Shown: piece after piece, positions 27,459 through 38,676 of the stretch | Layout: each line of letters opens with the position of its first letter | How positions within the stretch are numbered: position 1 is the first letter of the stretch | From: Streptomyces sp. SAT1 | GTDB taxonomy: Bacteria; Actinomycetota; Actinomycetes; Streptomycetales; Streptomycetaceae | Assembly: GCF_001654495.1 (NCBI RefSeq) | Contig: NZ_CP015849.1 | Location: 6,551,001 to 6,615,000, forward strand | Length of the DNA stretch: 64,000 bases | Direction: 5' to 3' | Made by a program: the position numbers and the translations under genes | The notes under the pieces: model-generated | What the model was told of the DNA's origin: nothing | What the model saw: the letters and a program-made list of their open reading frames with translations, nothing else | Databases searched by the model: none

Positions 27459-28082
27459 GTGAGCACCATCGCCGCTCCGTCCGGTGTCACCGGGACGGCC
27501 TCCGCCCTGCGCCGCCTGTACTTCGTCCGCTGTGCCTTCGCCCTGACCTGGGCGCTCGTGATGTTCGCGACGGCGTCCGGGATCAGCCCGGCCACGGCCG
27601 TGCTGCTCGTGCTGTATCCGCTGTTCGACGTGGGTGCGGCCGTCGTCGACGCGAGGGCGTCGCGCGCCGCCGGATCTCCGACGCTGCTGCGCCTGAACAT
27701 GGCCATCAGCTCGGTCGCGGCCGTCGGCGTGGCCGTCGCCTGCGCGTCCGGCATCCCGGCGGTGCTGCGGGTGTGGGGAGCCTGGGCGGTCGTGTCCGGC
27801 CTGGTCCAGCTGATCGTGGCCGTCCCCCGCCGGTCGCTGGGCGGCCAGTGGCCGATGATCCTCAGCGGCGGCATCTCGGTCCTGGCCGGGGCGTCGTTCG
27901 TCGCGTCGGCCGGGGCGGACGATCCCGCGCTCACCCGGTGCGGTCGGCTACGCCGTTCCGGGCGGAGTCTTCTTCCTCCTCTCCGCCCTGCGCCTGGGCC
28001 GCGCCGCCAAGGGGAACTGACAGCACGGACAGGACAGCGGGAGGCACCGGAACCCGAACCCGAACCCGAGGTGGACAAGTGA
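27459..28082 (+). CDS. Small membrane protein (DUF308-like), frameshifted near its end
   Basis: It starts at GTG 27459 behind AAAGGGA, and the frame as sequenced gives 207 residues. Residues 1-155 form a multi-helix membrane protein (LRRLYFVRCAFALTWALVMF, then VLLVLYPLFDVGAAVVDAR, then GAWAVVSGLVQLIVAVPRR and GGQWPMILSGGISVLAGASF). After about 27930 the frame turns into Arg/Pro-rich nonsense. A shift of one base restores AVGYAVPGGVFFLLSALRLG and a stop at 28018-28020, which is the expected family ending. One extra base near 27930-27940 is therefore likely, either a sequencing error or a mutation. It precedes the chorismate mutase gene behind the shared TetR-type promoter. Confidence 0.7.
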   Translation: MSTIAAPSGVTGTASALRRLYFVRCAFALTWALVMFATASGISPATAVLLVLYPLFDVGAAVVDARASRAAGSPTLLRLNMAISSVAAVGVAVACASGIPAVLRVWGAWAVVSGLVQLIVAVPRRSLGGQWPMILSGGISVLAGASFVASAGADDPALTRCGRLRRSGRSLLPPLRPAPGPRRQGELTARTGQREAPEPEPEPEVDK

Positions 28083-28726
28083 ACCTGCGAGACAGCACGG
28101 CTCGCTGCGCCGTCGTCGCCGCGTTGTGCGGGACCCTGGCGCTGCCGACGACACATCAGGCGACGGAGGTGACGGCCGCGACGGAGGTGACGGCAGCGAC
28201 GGCTGCGAGTGCCCGTACGACCGCCGGGCCCCTGGGCGGCCCGCTCGGCAGGCTCGGCCCTCTGACGGGCCTCGTCATCGAGCGCATCCGGGTGGGCGAC
28301 GCCGTGGCGGCGGCCAAGTTCGGCACCGGCGCGCCCATCGAGGACCCCGTGCGCGAGGGGCAGGTCCTGGACCAGGTCCGTGCGCGGGCCGGTGCCGCCG
28401 GGCTGGACCCGGACGCGGCAGTGGCGTTCTTCCGGGACCAGATCACGGCCAGCAAGTTCACGCAGCGGGGGCTGTTCGCCCGCTGGGCCGCCCGCCCCGG
28501 GGAAGCTCCCGCGACACGTCCCGACCTCGGCCCGATCCGCGAGCGGCTCGACCGGCTGACCCGGGCCCTGCTCGACGAGCTCAAGGACACGGAGCGGTCG
28601 CGCGCCGAGCCCGTCGGCTGCGCGGCGCGACTCGCCCTGGCCGGCGCATCGGGCGCGGCTCTGGAACGCCTGGACGCACTCCACCGCCGCGCGCTCAGGA
28701 CGGCGACGCGCTCCGTGTGCCGCTGA
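28079..28726 (+). CDS. Secreted chorismate mutase, AroQ-gamma type
   Basis: A 215-residue protein with an N-terminal signal-peptide-like segment (RDSTARCAVVAALCGTLALP) and an Ala/Thr-rich spacer. The AroQ helical core follows: IERIRVGDAVAAAKFGTGAP, then EDPVREGQVLDQV, then FFRDQITASKFTQRGLFARW. The Arg, Lys and Gln residues expected for prephenate formation are present. Exported AroQ-gamma enzymes convert chorismate to prephenate outside the cytoplasm; their role in streptomycetes is unclear. It starts at GTG 28079, which overlaps the as-sequenced stop of the membrane-protein frame (GTGA). Confidence 0.88.
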   Translation: MNLRDSTARCAVVAALCGTLALPTTHQATEVTAATEVTAATAASARTTAGPLGGPLGRLGPLTGLVIERIRVGDAVAAAKFGTGAPIEDPVREGQVLDQVRARAGAAGLDPDAAVAFFRDQITASKFTQRGLFARWAARPGEAPATRPDLGPIRERLDRLTRALLDELKDTERSRAEPVGCAARLALAGASGAALERLDALHRRALRTATRSVCR

Positions 28727-28759
28727 GATGCGTTCCGTCAGTCACCGGGACGCGCCCCG

Positions 28760-29359
28760 TCAGTCGCCGAGCGGCGCGGAACGCGCCCGGAGGATCCCCT
28801 CGACGCCCTGGAGGAAGGTCTCGGCCACCAGTTCGGGGTCGGAGAGGCACCCGGAGGCCATGGCGCCGTCCCGGAGCATGACGAGATGCCGGCCGGCGGC
28901 CTCGGCGGGTGCGTCACCGCCGGTCCGGGCCAGCAGCTCCGTGACGGTGTCCAGGAACCACTGCCGGTGGGCCAGGACGGCGCGGTGCACCGGATGGTCC
29001 GGATCCGGGTACTCCACCGCCGCGTTGAGGAAGGCGCAGCCCCGGAACCCCGGGGACCGGATCCCCGCGGCGATGGTCCGGCAGACGGCCCGGACCTTGT
29101 CGGCCGCCGACTCCTCACCCGCCTGTGCGGCCTCGGCCTGCGAGCGGAGTTCCCGGTCGGCCAGGCCGAGGTAGGCGAGGACGAGTTCTTCCTTGCCCGT
29201 GAAGTGGCGGTACAGCGTGGCCCGCGTGACCTGCGCCTCCGCGATGATCCGGTCGACGCCGACGGAGTGGATCCCCTCCGCGTAGAAGATCTTGGTCGCC
29301 GTACCGAGCAGCCGCGCCCGCGCTGCCGACGTGCCGCTTCCCCTGGTGCCCTGGCTCAT
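28760..29359 (-). CDS. TetR/AcrR family transcriptional regulator
   Basis: A 199-residue regulator with a standard N-terminal helix-turn-helix (LLGTATKIFYAEGIHSVGVD, then IIAEAQVTRATLYRHFTGKE). A helical ligand domain follows (GFRGCAFLNAAVEYPDPDHP). The ATG at 29359 has only a weak upstream site. An operator-like sequence 23 bases upstream (29382-29399) is nearly identical to one at 27271-27288, so it probably controls itself and the membrane protein-chorismate mutase genes. The ligand is unknown. Confidence 0.9.
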   Translation of the reverse strand: MSQGTRGSGTSAARARLLGTATKIFYAEGIHSVGVDRIIAEAQVTRATLYRHFTGKEELVLAYLGLADRELRSQAEAAQAGEESAADKVRAVCRTIAAGIRSPGFRGCAFLNAAVEYPDPDHPVHRAVLAHRQWFLDTVTELLARTGGDAPAEAAGRHLVMLRDGAMASGCLSDPELVAETFLQGVEGILRARSAPLGD

Positions 29360-29381
29360 CCAGCCAGGGTAGCGAAGTACG

Positions 29382-29399
29382 AGGGCGAACGATCGGTCT
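29382..29399. promoter_or_regulatory. Probable TetR operator at its own promoter
   Basis: The 18-bp sequence AGGGCGAACGATCGGTCT matches the site at 27271-27288 at 16 of 18 positions and lies just before the TetR start codon. Confidence 0.62.
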
Positions 29400-29400
29400 C

Positions 29401-29465
29401 GAACGGGGAGAATGGGAGAGAACGGGCAGAACAGGGAGAATGGGCAGAACGGGGAGAACTGGGAG
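29401..29465. repeat. Polypurine GGGAGAA/GGGCAGAAC repeat tract
   Basis: About 65 bases of almost pure purine on the plus strand, built from repeated AGAAC/AGAAT blocks separated by GGG runs, lie between the divergent TetR and helicase genes. An inverted TACGTA pair (29465-29484) follows. The rest of the 306-bp gap up to 29665 holds the helicase leader and no credible gene. Confidence 0.6.
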
Positions 29466-29665
29466 TACGTAGCCGGGCGTACGTACGACGACCGGCGTCG
29501 GCTGTCGGGTAGCAGCCCCGGCCGCCATCCCGTGTGTCCGTGTTAGCCTCGTGCGTTTGCGTGGTCGTCGCGGTGAGCGATCCAGCCCGGCCGGTGCCGC
29601 CGGTGGGCGGGCTGTTCCGTCCTGCCGGGTCTTCCTCGGTACGTTCCTCCTGCGGAAGGCTGTTC

Positions 29666-31126
29666 GTGAAGCACCCCGATGACCCCGGCACCGCCGACTC
29701 CGGCACCGCCGACTCCGGCACCGCCGACTCCGGCACGGCTCAGGGCGGTCCCGCCCGGCCCGGCGCCACGACCCCGGCGCCGCCCCCGGCAGGCTCCTTC
29801 GCCGACCTGGGACTGCCGGCGGAGGTGCTGCGGACACTGAGCGCGTCCGGGGTGCGCGCGCCCTTCCCGATCCAGGCCGCCACCCTGCCGGACGCCCTGA
29901 AGGGCCGCGACGTCCTGGGGCGCGGGCGCACCGGCTCGGGTAAGACGCTCGCCTTCGGCCTGCCGCTGCTGACCCGTACGGCCGGGCGGCGAGCCGAACC
30001 GAAGCAGCCCCTCGCGCTGGTTCTCGTGCCCACCCGGGAACTGGCCCAACAGGTGACCGAGGCGCTGGCGCCGTACGCCGAGGCACTGCGGCTGCGGACG
30101 GCCACGGTCGTCGGCGGGGTGTCGACCGGACGGCAGGTCGCCGCGCTGCGCCAGGGAGCAGAGGTGGTCGTCGCCACCCCCGGACGCCTGCACGACCTGA
30201 TCGAGCGCAACGCCTGCCGGCTGGGACGGGTGCGGATCACCGTGCTGGACGAGGCCGACCAGATGTGTGACCTGGGGTTCCTGCCGCAGGTCGTCGAGGC
30301 CCTCGACCAGGTGCACCCGGACGGTCAGCGGATGCTCTTCTCGGCCACGCTGGACGGCGACGTCGATCAGCTCGTCCGCCGCTACCTCCGCGATCCCGTG
30401 GCCCACGCGGCCGACCCGGACGCGGGCCGGATCACGACGATGGAGCACCACGTCCTGGTCGTCCACGGCCCCGACCGCTACGCCGTCGTCACGGAGATCG
30501 CCGCCCGCGACGGCCGCGTCCTGCTGTTCCTGGACACCAAGCACGCCGTCGACCAGCTCACCCGGCATCTGCGGGCCAGCGGTGTGCACGCGGGGGCGCT
30601 GCACAGCGGCAGGTCCCAGCCGCAGCGCACACGGACGCTGGCGCAGTTCAAGAACGGCCAGATCACCGTTCTGGTGGCGACCAATGTCGCGGCCCGCGGT
30701 CTGCACGTCGACGACCTCGATCTCGTGGTCAACGTCGATCCGCCCACCGACCCCAAGGACTATGTGCACCGGGCGGGCCGTACCGCCCGCGCCGGCGGGT
30801 CCGGCCGCGTGGTCACGCTCGTACCGGCGGGCCGCCGTGACGAGACGCGCCGGATGATGGCCGAGGCCGGTATCGAGGCGACCGTCACCAAGGTGCGCTC
30901 GGGCGAGGCGGAGCTGAGCCGGATCACCGGAGCCAAGGCCCCGTCCGGGACCCCGCTCGACGGCGGGGCCGCCCCCGCCCGGCCCAAGAACACCAACGCC
31001 CCCTTCCGCGGCCTGGGCACCAGCAAGGACCCCGCCCGCCGCGGAGGCGGCACGTCCCGGAAGGCGGGCGAGGCCCGCAAGCTCGCCGAGGCCCGCAAGG
31101 CGGCCCTCGTACGCCGCAACGGCTGA
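29666..31126 (+). CDS. DEAD-box ATP-dependent RNA helicase
   Basis: A 486-residue helicase. Its motifs are, in order: the Q motif (FPIQAATLP), motif I GRTGSGKT, Ia VPTRELAQQ, II LDEADQM, III FSATLD, and VI HRAGRTARAG. The N-terminus has three to four GTADS repeats, and the C-terminus is a basic tail rich in Lys/Arg (EARKLAEARKAALVRRNG) that probably binds RNA. The motif II sequence DEAD is intact. I chose GTG 29666, which has GGAAGG upstream, over a longer frame from 29534. Such proteins remodel ribosomal or messenger RNA, often in the cold. Confidence 0.93.
   Translation: MKHPDDPGTADSGTADSGTADSGTAQGGPARPGATTPAPPPAGSFADLGLPAEVLRTLSASGVRAPFPIQAATLPDALKGRDVLGRGRTGSGKTLAFGLPLLTRTAGRRAEPKQPLALVLVPTRELAQQVTEALAPYAEALRLRTATVVGGVSTGRQVAALRQGAEVVVATPGRLHDLIERNACRLGRVRITVLDEADQMCDLGFLPQVVEALDQVHPDGQRMLFSATLDGDVDQLVRRYLRDPVAHAADPDAGRITTMEHHVLVVHGPDRYAVVTEIAARDGRVLLFLDTKHAVDQLTRHLRASGVHAGALHSGRSQPQRTRTLAQFKNGQITVLVATNVAARGLHVDDLDLVVNVDPPTDPKDYVHRAGRTARAGGSGRVVTLVPAGRRDETRRMMAEAGIEATVTKVRSGEAELSRITGAKAPSGTPLDGGAAPARPKNTNAPFRGLGTSKDPARRGGGTSRKAGEARKLAEARKAALVRRNG
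29685..29735 (+). repeat. 15-bp tandem repeat in the helicase N-terminus
   Basis: Three perfect 15-bp units (29685, 29700, 29715) plus a partial fourth encode the GTADS repeats of the helicase. Being in frame, copy-number change would alter only the linker length. Confidence 0.75.
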
Positions 31127-31209
31127 GGGCCGCTGCCCCGCCACCCGGTCGCGCACCACGTCCGGCATGACAAGCTGTGCGTGCCCATCCCCGAACCCAG
31201 GAGGTCACC

Positions 31210-31452
31210 ATGACCGCAGAGCCCGTCACCACGGAAGGTTCGGAGCCGGCCGACGCCGAGACGTCCCCTCTGACGCCGGACGCCGACGGCAACTACGACC
31301 TCAAGCGCAAGTTCCGCGAAGCCCTCGCCCGCAAGCGCGGTGCGCAGGCGGAAGCCGCCGACGCCGCCGCCAACCCGGACGCGTCGAAGGTACGCGCGGC
31401 ACACGGCCCGGCCACGAACCAGCGGTCGTTCAGGCGCAAGAGCGGCGGCTGA
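31210..31452 (+). CDS. DUF5302 family small protein
   Basis: An 80-residue hydrophilic protein ending in a basic tail (NQRSFRRKSGG). The core DADGNYDLKRKFREALARKR identifies DUF5302, a small actinobacterial family of unknown function. The ATG at 31210 is preceded by an excellent AGGAGG site. It lies 83 bases after the helicase and may be co-transcribed. It marks the left edge before the polyketide cluster. Confidence 0.86.
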   Translation: MTAEPVTTEGSEPADAETSPLTPDADGNYDLKRKFREALARKRGAQAEAADAAANPDASKVRAAHGPATNQRSFRRKSGG

Positions 31453-31496
31453 GCCGATCACGCCCGGTGCCCCGACCGCACGACCCGCGGACGGGA

Positions 31497-31870
31497 CACC
31501 GGGCGTCCTCGCGTCCGGCACGGTCTCCCGCAGCACCTTCATCACCACGTCGAGATGGGTGAGCAGGGCGCCCTCGGGCCGGCCGGTGGTGCCGGAGGTG
31601 CAGAGGATCACTGCGATGTCCTCGGGCGCACGCGGCACCTGACGGTCGATCGGGGTGCTGTGCGCCGCGAGCGCGTCCAGCCGGGCTGGGCAGCAGCGGC
31701 GCCACCTTGTCGCCGGGTCCGATGCTCCGCGCGCGCAGCGCCGCCGCGTACCTCCGCGCCCCGTCCCACAGCTCGCGGTAGGTGATCTTCCGGGTACCGG
31801 ACACGACCGCCGGGTGCTCCGGTCGCCGTAGCGCGGATCCGGCCGGGACGGACGCCACGGAGAGGGGCAT
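31497..31870 (-). pseudogene. Decayed AMP-dependent ligase fragment
   Basis: From ATG 31870 about 60 residues read as a normal acyl-CoA ligase N-terminus (RRPEHPAVVSGTRKITYREL, then GPGDKVAPLLP). The frame then shifts and, after a missing block of roughly 80 residues, resumes in another frame with the AMP-binding loop (PEDIAVILCTSGTTGRPEGA, then LLTHLDVVMKVL). It ends without the rest of the enzyme. It lies 6 bases downstream of the intact ligase stop on the same strand. It is a relic of a second ligase, not a copy of its neighbour. Confidence 0.75.
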
Positions 31871-31876
31871 GGGGTC

Positions 31877-33421
31877 TCACCCGCTCGCTTCCGCGGCCAG
31901 CCGCGCCTTGTCCGGTTTGCCGACGCCGGTGAGGGGCAGCGCACGGCGGACGTGGATCTGCGCGGGAACGTGCTTGGGCGAGATGGCGGCCCGGATGTGA
32001 TCCGCCAGTTCGCCGGGGCCGGCCGTGCCCGCCTCGCGCAGCACCACGGCGGCGTGCAGGTGCTCGACCCGGTCCCGGTCCCGGACGCAGAAGACGGCCG
32101 CCTGCACGACATCGGGATGGGCCAGGAAGGCGTTCTCCACGGTCACCGGATGGATCTTGATGCCATTGGTCTTGATCACCTCGCCGATCCGGCCGCGCAG
32201 GTGAAGGTAGCCGTCACCGTCGACGAAGCCGAGATCACCGGTGTGCACCCAGCCGTCCCGTACGGTCCGGGCGGTGAGTTCGGGCTCGGCCACGTACTCG
32301 CTCATCGTGAACGGCGACCGCACACAGACCTCGCCGGTCTCGCCCGGCGGCAGGTCGTGGTGGTCGTCCGGATCGGTGATCCGGACCCAGCCGGGCATCG
32401 GCCGGCCGACCGTGACCCGCAGTCGGGGGTCGAGGTGCTCGGCGGGCGAGAGCATGCTGACGAAGCCCGCCTCGCTCGTGGCGTACACCTGGATCAGCAC
32501 GTCGCCGAAGACCCTGACCGCCTCGCCCAGTCGCTCGGGGGACGCGGGGGAGCCCACGTACGTGACCATCTGGAGGCGGGACAGGTCGGTCGAGCCGACC
32601 TCCGGATGGTCCATGAGCAGATACAGCTGGGGAGGGGAGAGCAGCATGCGGGTGATCTTGTACCGCTCGATGCAGCGCAACACGTCACCCGCGTCGAAGC
32701 CGTCCCGCAGGACCACCGAGCCACCGGACGCCAGTGAGTCGTCGGCCGTGGCGCCGCTGGAGTGGCTGAGCGGGAGGCAGGCCAGATAGACCGACCGCCA
32801 GCCCATCCGGAGTCCGGCGGAGATGAAACCGTTGCGGGTCCGGAAGTCGAAGGCGATGCCCTTCGGCTCGCCGGTCGTCCCGCTCGTGTAGGTCACCACG
32901 GCGGGCCGGTCGAGTCCGATGTCGACGGCGGCCGGGTCCAGCGCGTCCGGGTCCCCGGTCGTCAGGTCCAGGACGTCGGGGCCGAGGTCGCCGAGGGCGA
33001 CGAGGGTGAGCGGAGTGCCCAGCCGCCCGCGCAGCTCACGGGCGGCCGCGAGGTTCTCCGCGTCGACGGCCAGGTGCGTCGCACCGGTCTCCCGGAGGAT
33101 CTTGAGCTTGGCGTCGGCGGCCAACTGGTCCGCCGGGTCGACCGCGTTGGTGGTGTGCAGATGGACCACCGTGGCCCCGGCCAGATTCGCGGCGTACCGC
33201 AGGACCAGGGTCGGGGCGGTGTTGGTGACGGTCAGAACGGCGACCACGGTTCCGCCGTCGATCCCGCCGGCGTGCTGGTGCAGGGCCTGCGCGCCCGACC
33301 GGACCAGGGTGGTCAGCTCCGCCGCGGTCAGCGTCTTGTCGCGCCAGGACAGGAGGATTTTCTCCGGTTCCGCGGATATCACCTGAAGGATCTGTCTGAC
33401 ATACGTTTCGTTCGACGGCAT
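31877..33421 (-). CDS. AMP-dependent acyl-CoA ligase, probable C5N-unit ligase
   Basis: A 514-residue ANL-superfamily enzyme with the P-loop VTYTSGTTGEPKG, the motif QVYATSEAG, the HTGDLGFVDGDGYLHLRGR core (A7/A8) and the catalytic Lys in GVGKPDKARL. With the divergent 5-aminolevulinate synthase next door it fits the C5N pathway, in which such a ligase activates 5-aminolevulinate as its CoA ester, which cyclises to 2-amino-3-hydroxycyclopentenone. The start is ATG 33421, with GGAG 6 bases upstream; an ATG at 33433 lacks a site. An alternative role is activating another carboxylic acid such as fumarate. Confidence 0.85.
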   Translation of the reverse strand: MPSNETYVRQILQVISAEPEKILLSWRDKTLTAAELTTLVRSGAQALHQHAGGIDGGTVVAVLTVTNTAPTLVLRYAANLAGATVVHLHTTNAVDPADQLAADAKLKILRETGATHLAVDAENLAAARELRGRLGTPLTLVALGDLGPDVLDLTTGDPDALDPAAVDIGLDRPAVVTYTSGTTGEPKGIAFDFRTRNGFISAGLRMGWRSVYLACLPLSHSSGATADDSLASGGSVVLRDGFDAGDVLRCIERYKITRMLLSPPQLYLLMDHPEVGSTDLSRLQMVTYVGSPASPERLGEAVRVFGDVLIQVYATSEAGFVSMLSPAEHLDPRLRVTVGRPMPGWVRITDPDDHHDLPPGETGEVCVRSPFTMSEYVAEPELTARTVRDGWVHTGDLGFVDGDGYLHLRGRIGEVIKTNGIKIHPVTVENAFLAHPDVVQAAVFCVRDRDRVEHLHAAVVLREAGTAGPGELADHIRAAISPKHVPAQIHVRRALPLTGVGKPDKARLAAEASG

Positions 33422-33631
33422 AGGAAGCTCCATCGGTGCCGTGTCGAGGAATTTCCGCAGAGCCTACAACAGGCGAATCAAGTACACCAGGAGTGTGAAA
33501 AGAAGAAACGGATGCGCGGGAGGTGCCGAATTGTCGCAGGCCGCGCCATCGAAGTGATATTCCGCTCTGAGACAATGCCCTCTACCGGTTCGGCCCCCGC
33601 ATCGGCTTGGTCTTCGGAGAAAAGGGTCGTC
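33422..33631. promoter_or_regulatory. Divergent promoter region of the C5N genes
   Basis: About 210 bases between divergent starts, visibly richer in A/T than the surroundings. On the minus strand a TAGGCT -10-like hexamer (33461-33466) lies about 40 bases before the ligase start, but its -35 is poor. No convincing plus-strand promoter or operator was found. Confidence 0.35.
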
Positions 33632-34876
33632 ATGAACCATTACCTGGAGCTCTTCTCGCGGTATACGGGGGAAGGTGGGTCACCGGAGGCGAAACGGGAG
33701 TTTCTCGAGATCGGCCGGCTCGCCGGGAAATTCCCGGCGGCCCGGAGCCTGCGGGACGGGGTCACCTCCGAGATCAGCGTGTGGTGCAGCAACGACTACC
33801 TGGGGATGGGGCAGCACCCGCTGGTCCTGGCGGCCACCCGCGAAGCCCTCGACGAGTACGGCGCGGGCTCGGGCGGCTCCCGGAACATCGGCGGGACCAA
33901 CCACTACCACGTGCTGCTGGAGAAGGAACTGGCGGATCTGCACGGCAAGGCGGACGCCCTTCTCTTCACCTCCGGGTACACCGCGAACGACGGAGCACTC
34001 ACGGTCCTCGCCGGCCGGCCGGAGAACTGCGTCGTCTTCTCCGACGAGATGAACCACGCCTCGATCATCGACGGACTCCGCCACAGCGGCGCCGAGAAAC
34101 ACATTTTCCGCCACAACGACATGACGCATCTGGAAGAGCTGATATCCGCCACCGACCCCGGTCGGCCGAAGATGATCGTCATGGAGTCGGTCTATTCGAT
34201 GGCGGGTGATGTCGCCCCGCTCGCCGAGATAGCCCGGATCGCCCGCGAGCACGGCGCGATGACCTTCCTCGACGAGGTCCACGCGGTCGGGATGTACGGG
34301 CCGGAGGGAGCCGGTATCGCCGCGAGCCTGGGCATCGCGGACGAGTTCACCGTCATCATGGGAACCCTGGCCAAGGGGTTCGGCACCACCGGCGGATACA
34401 TCGCCGGTCCCGCCGAGCTGGTCGACGCGGTGCGCGGCCTGTCCCGCCCCTTCATCTTCACCACCGCCCTGCCACCGGCGGTCGTGGCGGGCGCCCTCGC
34501 CGCGGTCCGGCACCTGCGCACCTCCGACGAGGAACGCGACCGGCTCCGCGAGAACGCGCGACTGACGCACCGGCTGCTCACGGAACACGGCATCCCCTTC
34601 GTCTCCGACGAGTCCCACATCGTCTCGATCTTCGTCGGGGACGACGCACTCGCCCGCCGGATCTCCGCCCTGCTGCTGGCACGCCACGGCATCTACGTCC
34701 AGGCGATCAACGCGCCGAGCGTGCGCGCGGGCCAGGAGATCCTCCGGAGCGCACCCGGAGCCGTGCACGAGCCCGCGGAGGTCGAGCAGTTCGTCGCCGC
34801 GCTGGACGGGATCTGGCGGGAACTGGGAGTGACACGAGCTCCGGGCCCGCACCGGCCGCCCGGAACGGACGGCTGA
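33632..34876 (+). CDS. 5-aminolevulinate synthase (C5N biosynthesis type)
   Basis: A 414-residue PLP enzyme of the alpha-oxoamine synthase family. It condenses glycine and succinyl-CoA to 5-aminolevulinate. Motifs are CSNDYLGMGQHP, GSGGSRNIGGTNHYH, DEMNHASIIDG, DEVHAVGMYG and the Schiff-base Lys248 in TLAKGFGTTGGY. Streptomycetes make heme precursors by the glutamyl-tRNA route, so an ALAS gene is diagnostic of the C5N unit found in manumycin-, moenomycin- and bafilomycin B1-type products. The ATG at 33632 follows AGAAAAGGG. It is divergent from the ligase and 251 bases before the first PKS gene. Confidence 0.93.
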   Translation: MNHYLELFSRYTGEGGSPEAKREFLEIGRLAGKFPAARSLRDGVTSEISVWCSNDYLGMGQHPLVLAATREALDEYGAGSGGSRNIGGTNHYHVLLEKELADLHGKADALLFTSGYTANDGALTVLAGRPENCVVFSDEMNHASIIDGLRHSGAEKHIFRHNDMTHLEELISATDPGRPKMIVMESVYSMAGDVAPLAEIARIAREHGAMTFLDEVHAVGMYGPEGAGIAASLGIADEFTVIMGTLAKGFGTTGGYIAGPAELVDAVRGLSRPFIFTTALPPAVVAGALAAVRHLRTSDEERDRLRENARLTHRLLTEHGIPFVSDESHIVSIFVGDDALARRISALLLARHGIYVQAINAPSVRAGQEILRSAPGAVHEPAEVEQFVAALDGIWRELGVTRAPGPHRPPGTDG

Positions 34877-35127
34877 CCCGCCCCGCGGGGCCGCACACGG
34901 CACTTCCGCCGCTCCGCGACCCGTCCGTCCCCCGTCCCGCGTCGTGTCGCGGCCTGCGATATCGGGCCGCTATACGACGTGGGCAAGATCGGCCTGGTAG
35001 GTCCGGCGGCGCTGCACGCCGGGCACGACGAAGGCCGCCCGGCCGACGCGCGACCCGTGGGAGCGGACACCCCGCCACGGTCCGGTGACCGGTGTTCCTG
35101 CTCGCCGTGAAGGAGTCCGAAGACACG
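34877..35127. other. Leader region of the first PKS gene
   Basis: This stretch holds a 12-base perfect palindrome (34880-34891) directly after the ALAS stop, possibly a weak terminator, and an AAGGAG ribosome site at 35110-35115. A -10/-35 pair could not be assigned with confidence. Confidence 0.4.

Positions 35128-38676
<3,549 letters not shown>

Noticed and set aside
34880..34891. Palindrome after the ALAS gene as a terminator
   Set aside because: The 12-base palindrome has no loop and no T-run; it is too weak to assert.
35092..35127. Earlier in-frame GTG starts for the first PKS gene
   Set aside because: No ribosome site precedes 35092 or 35107, while AAGGAG precedes ATG 35128 by 12 bases.
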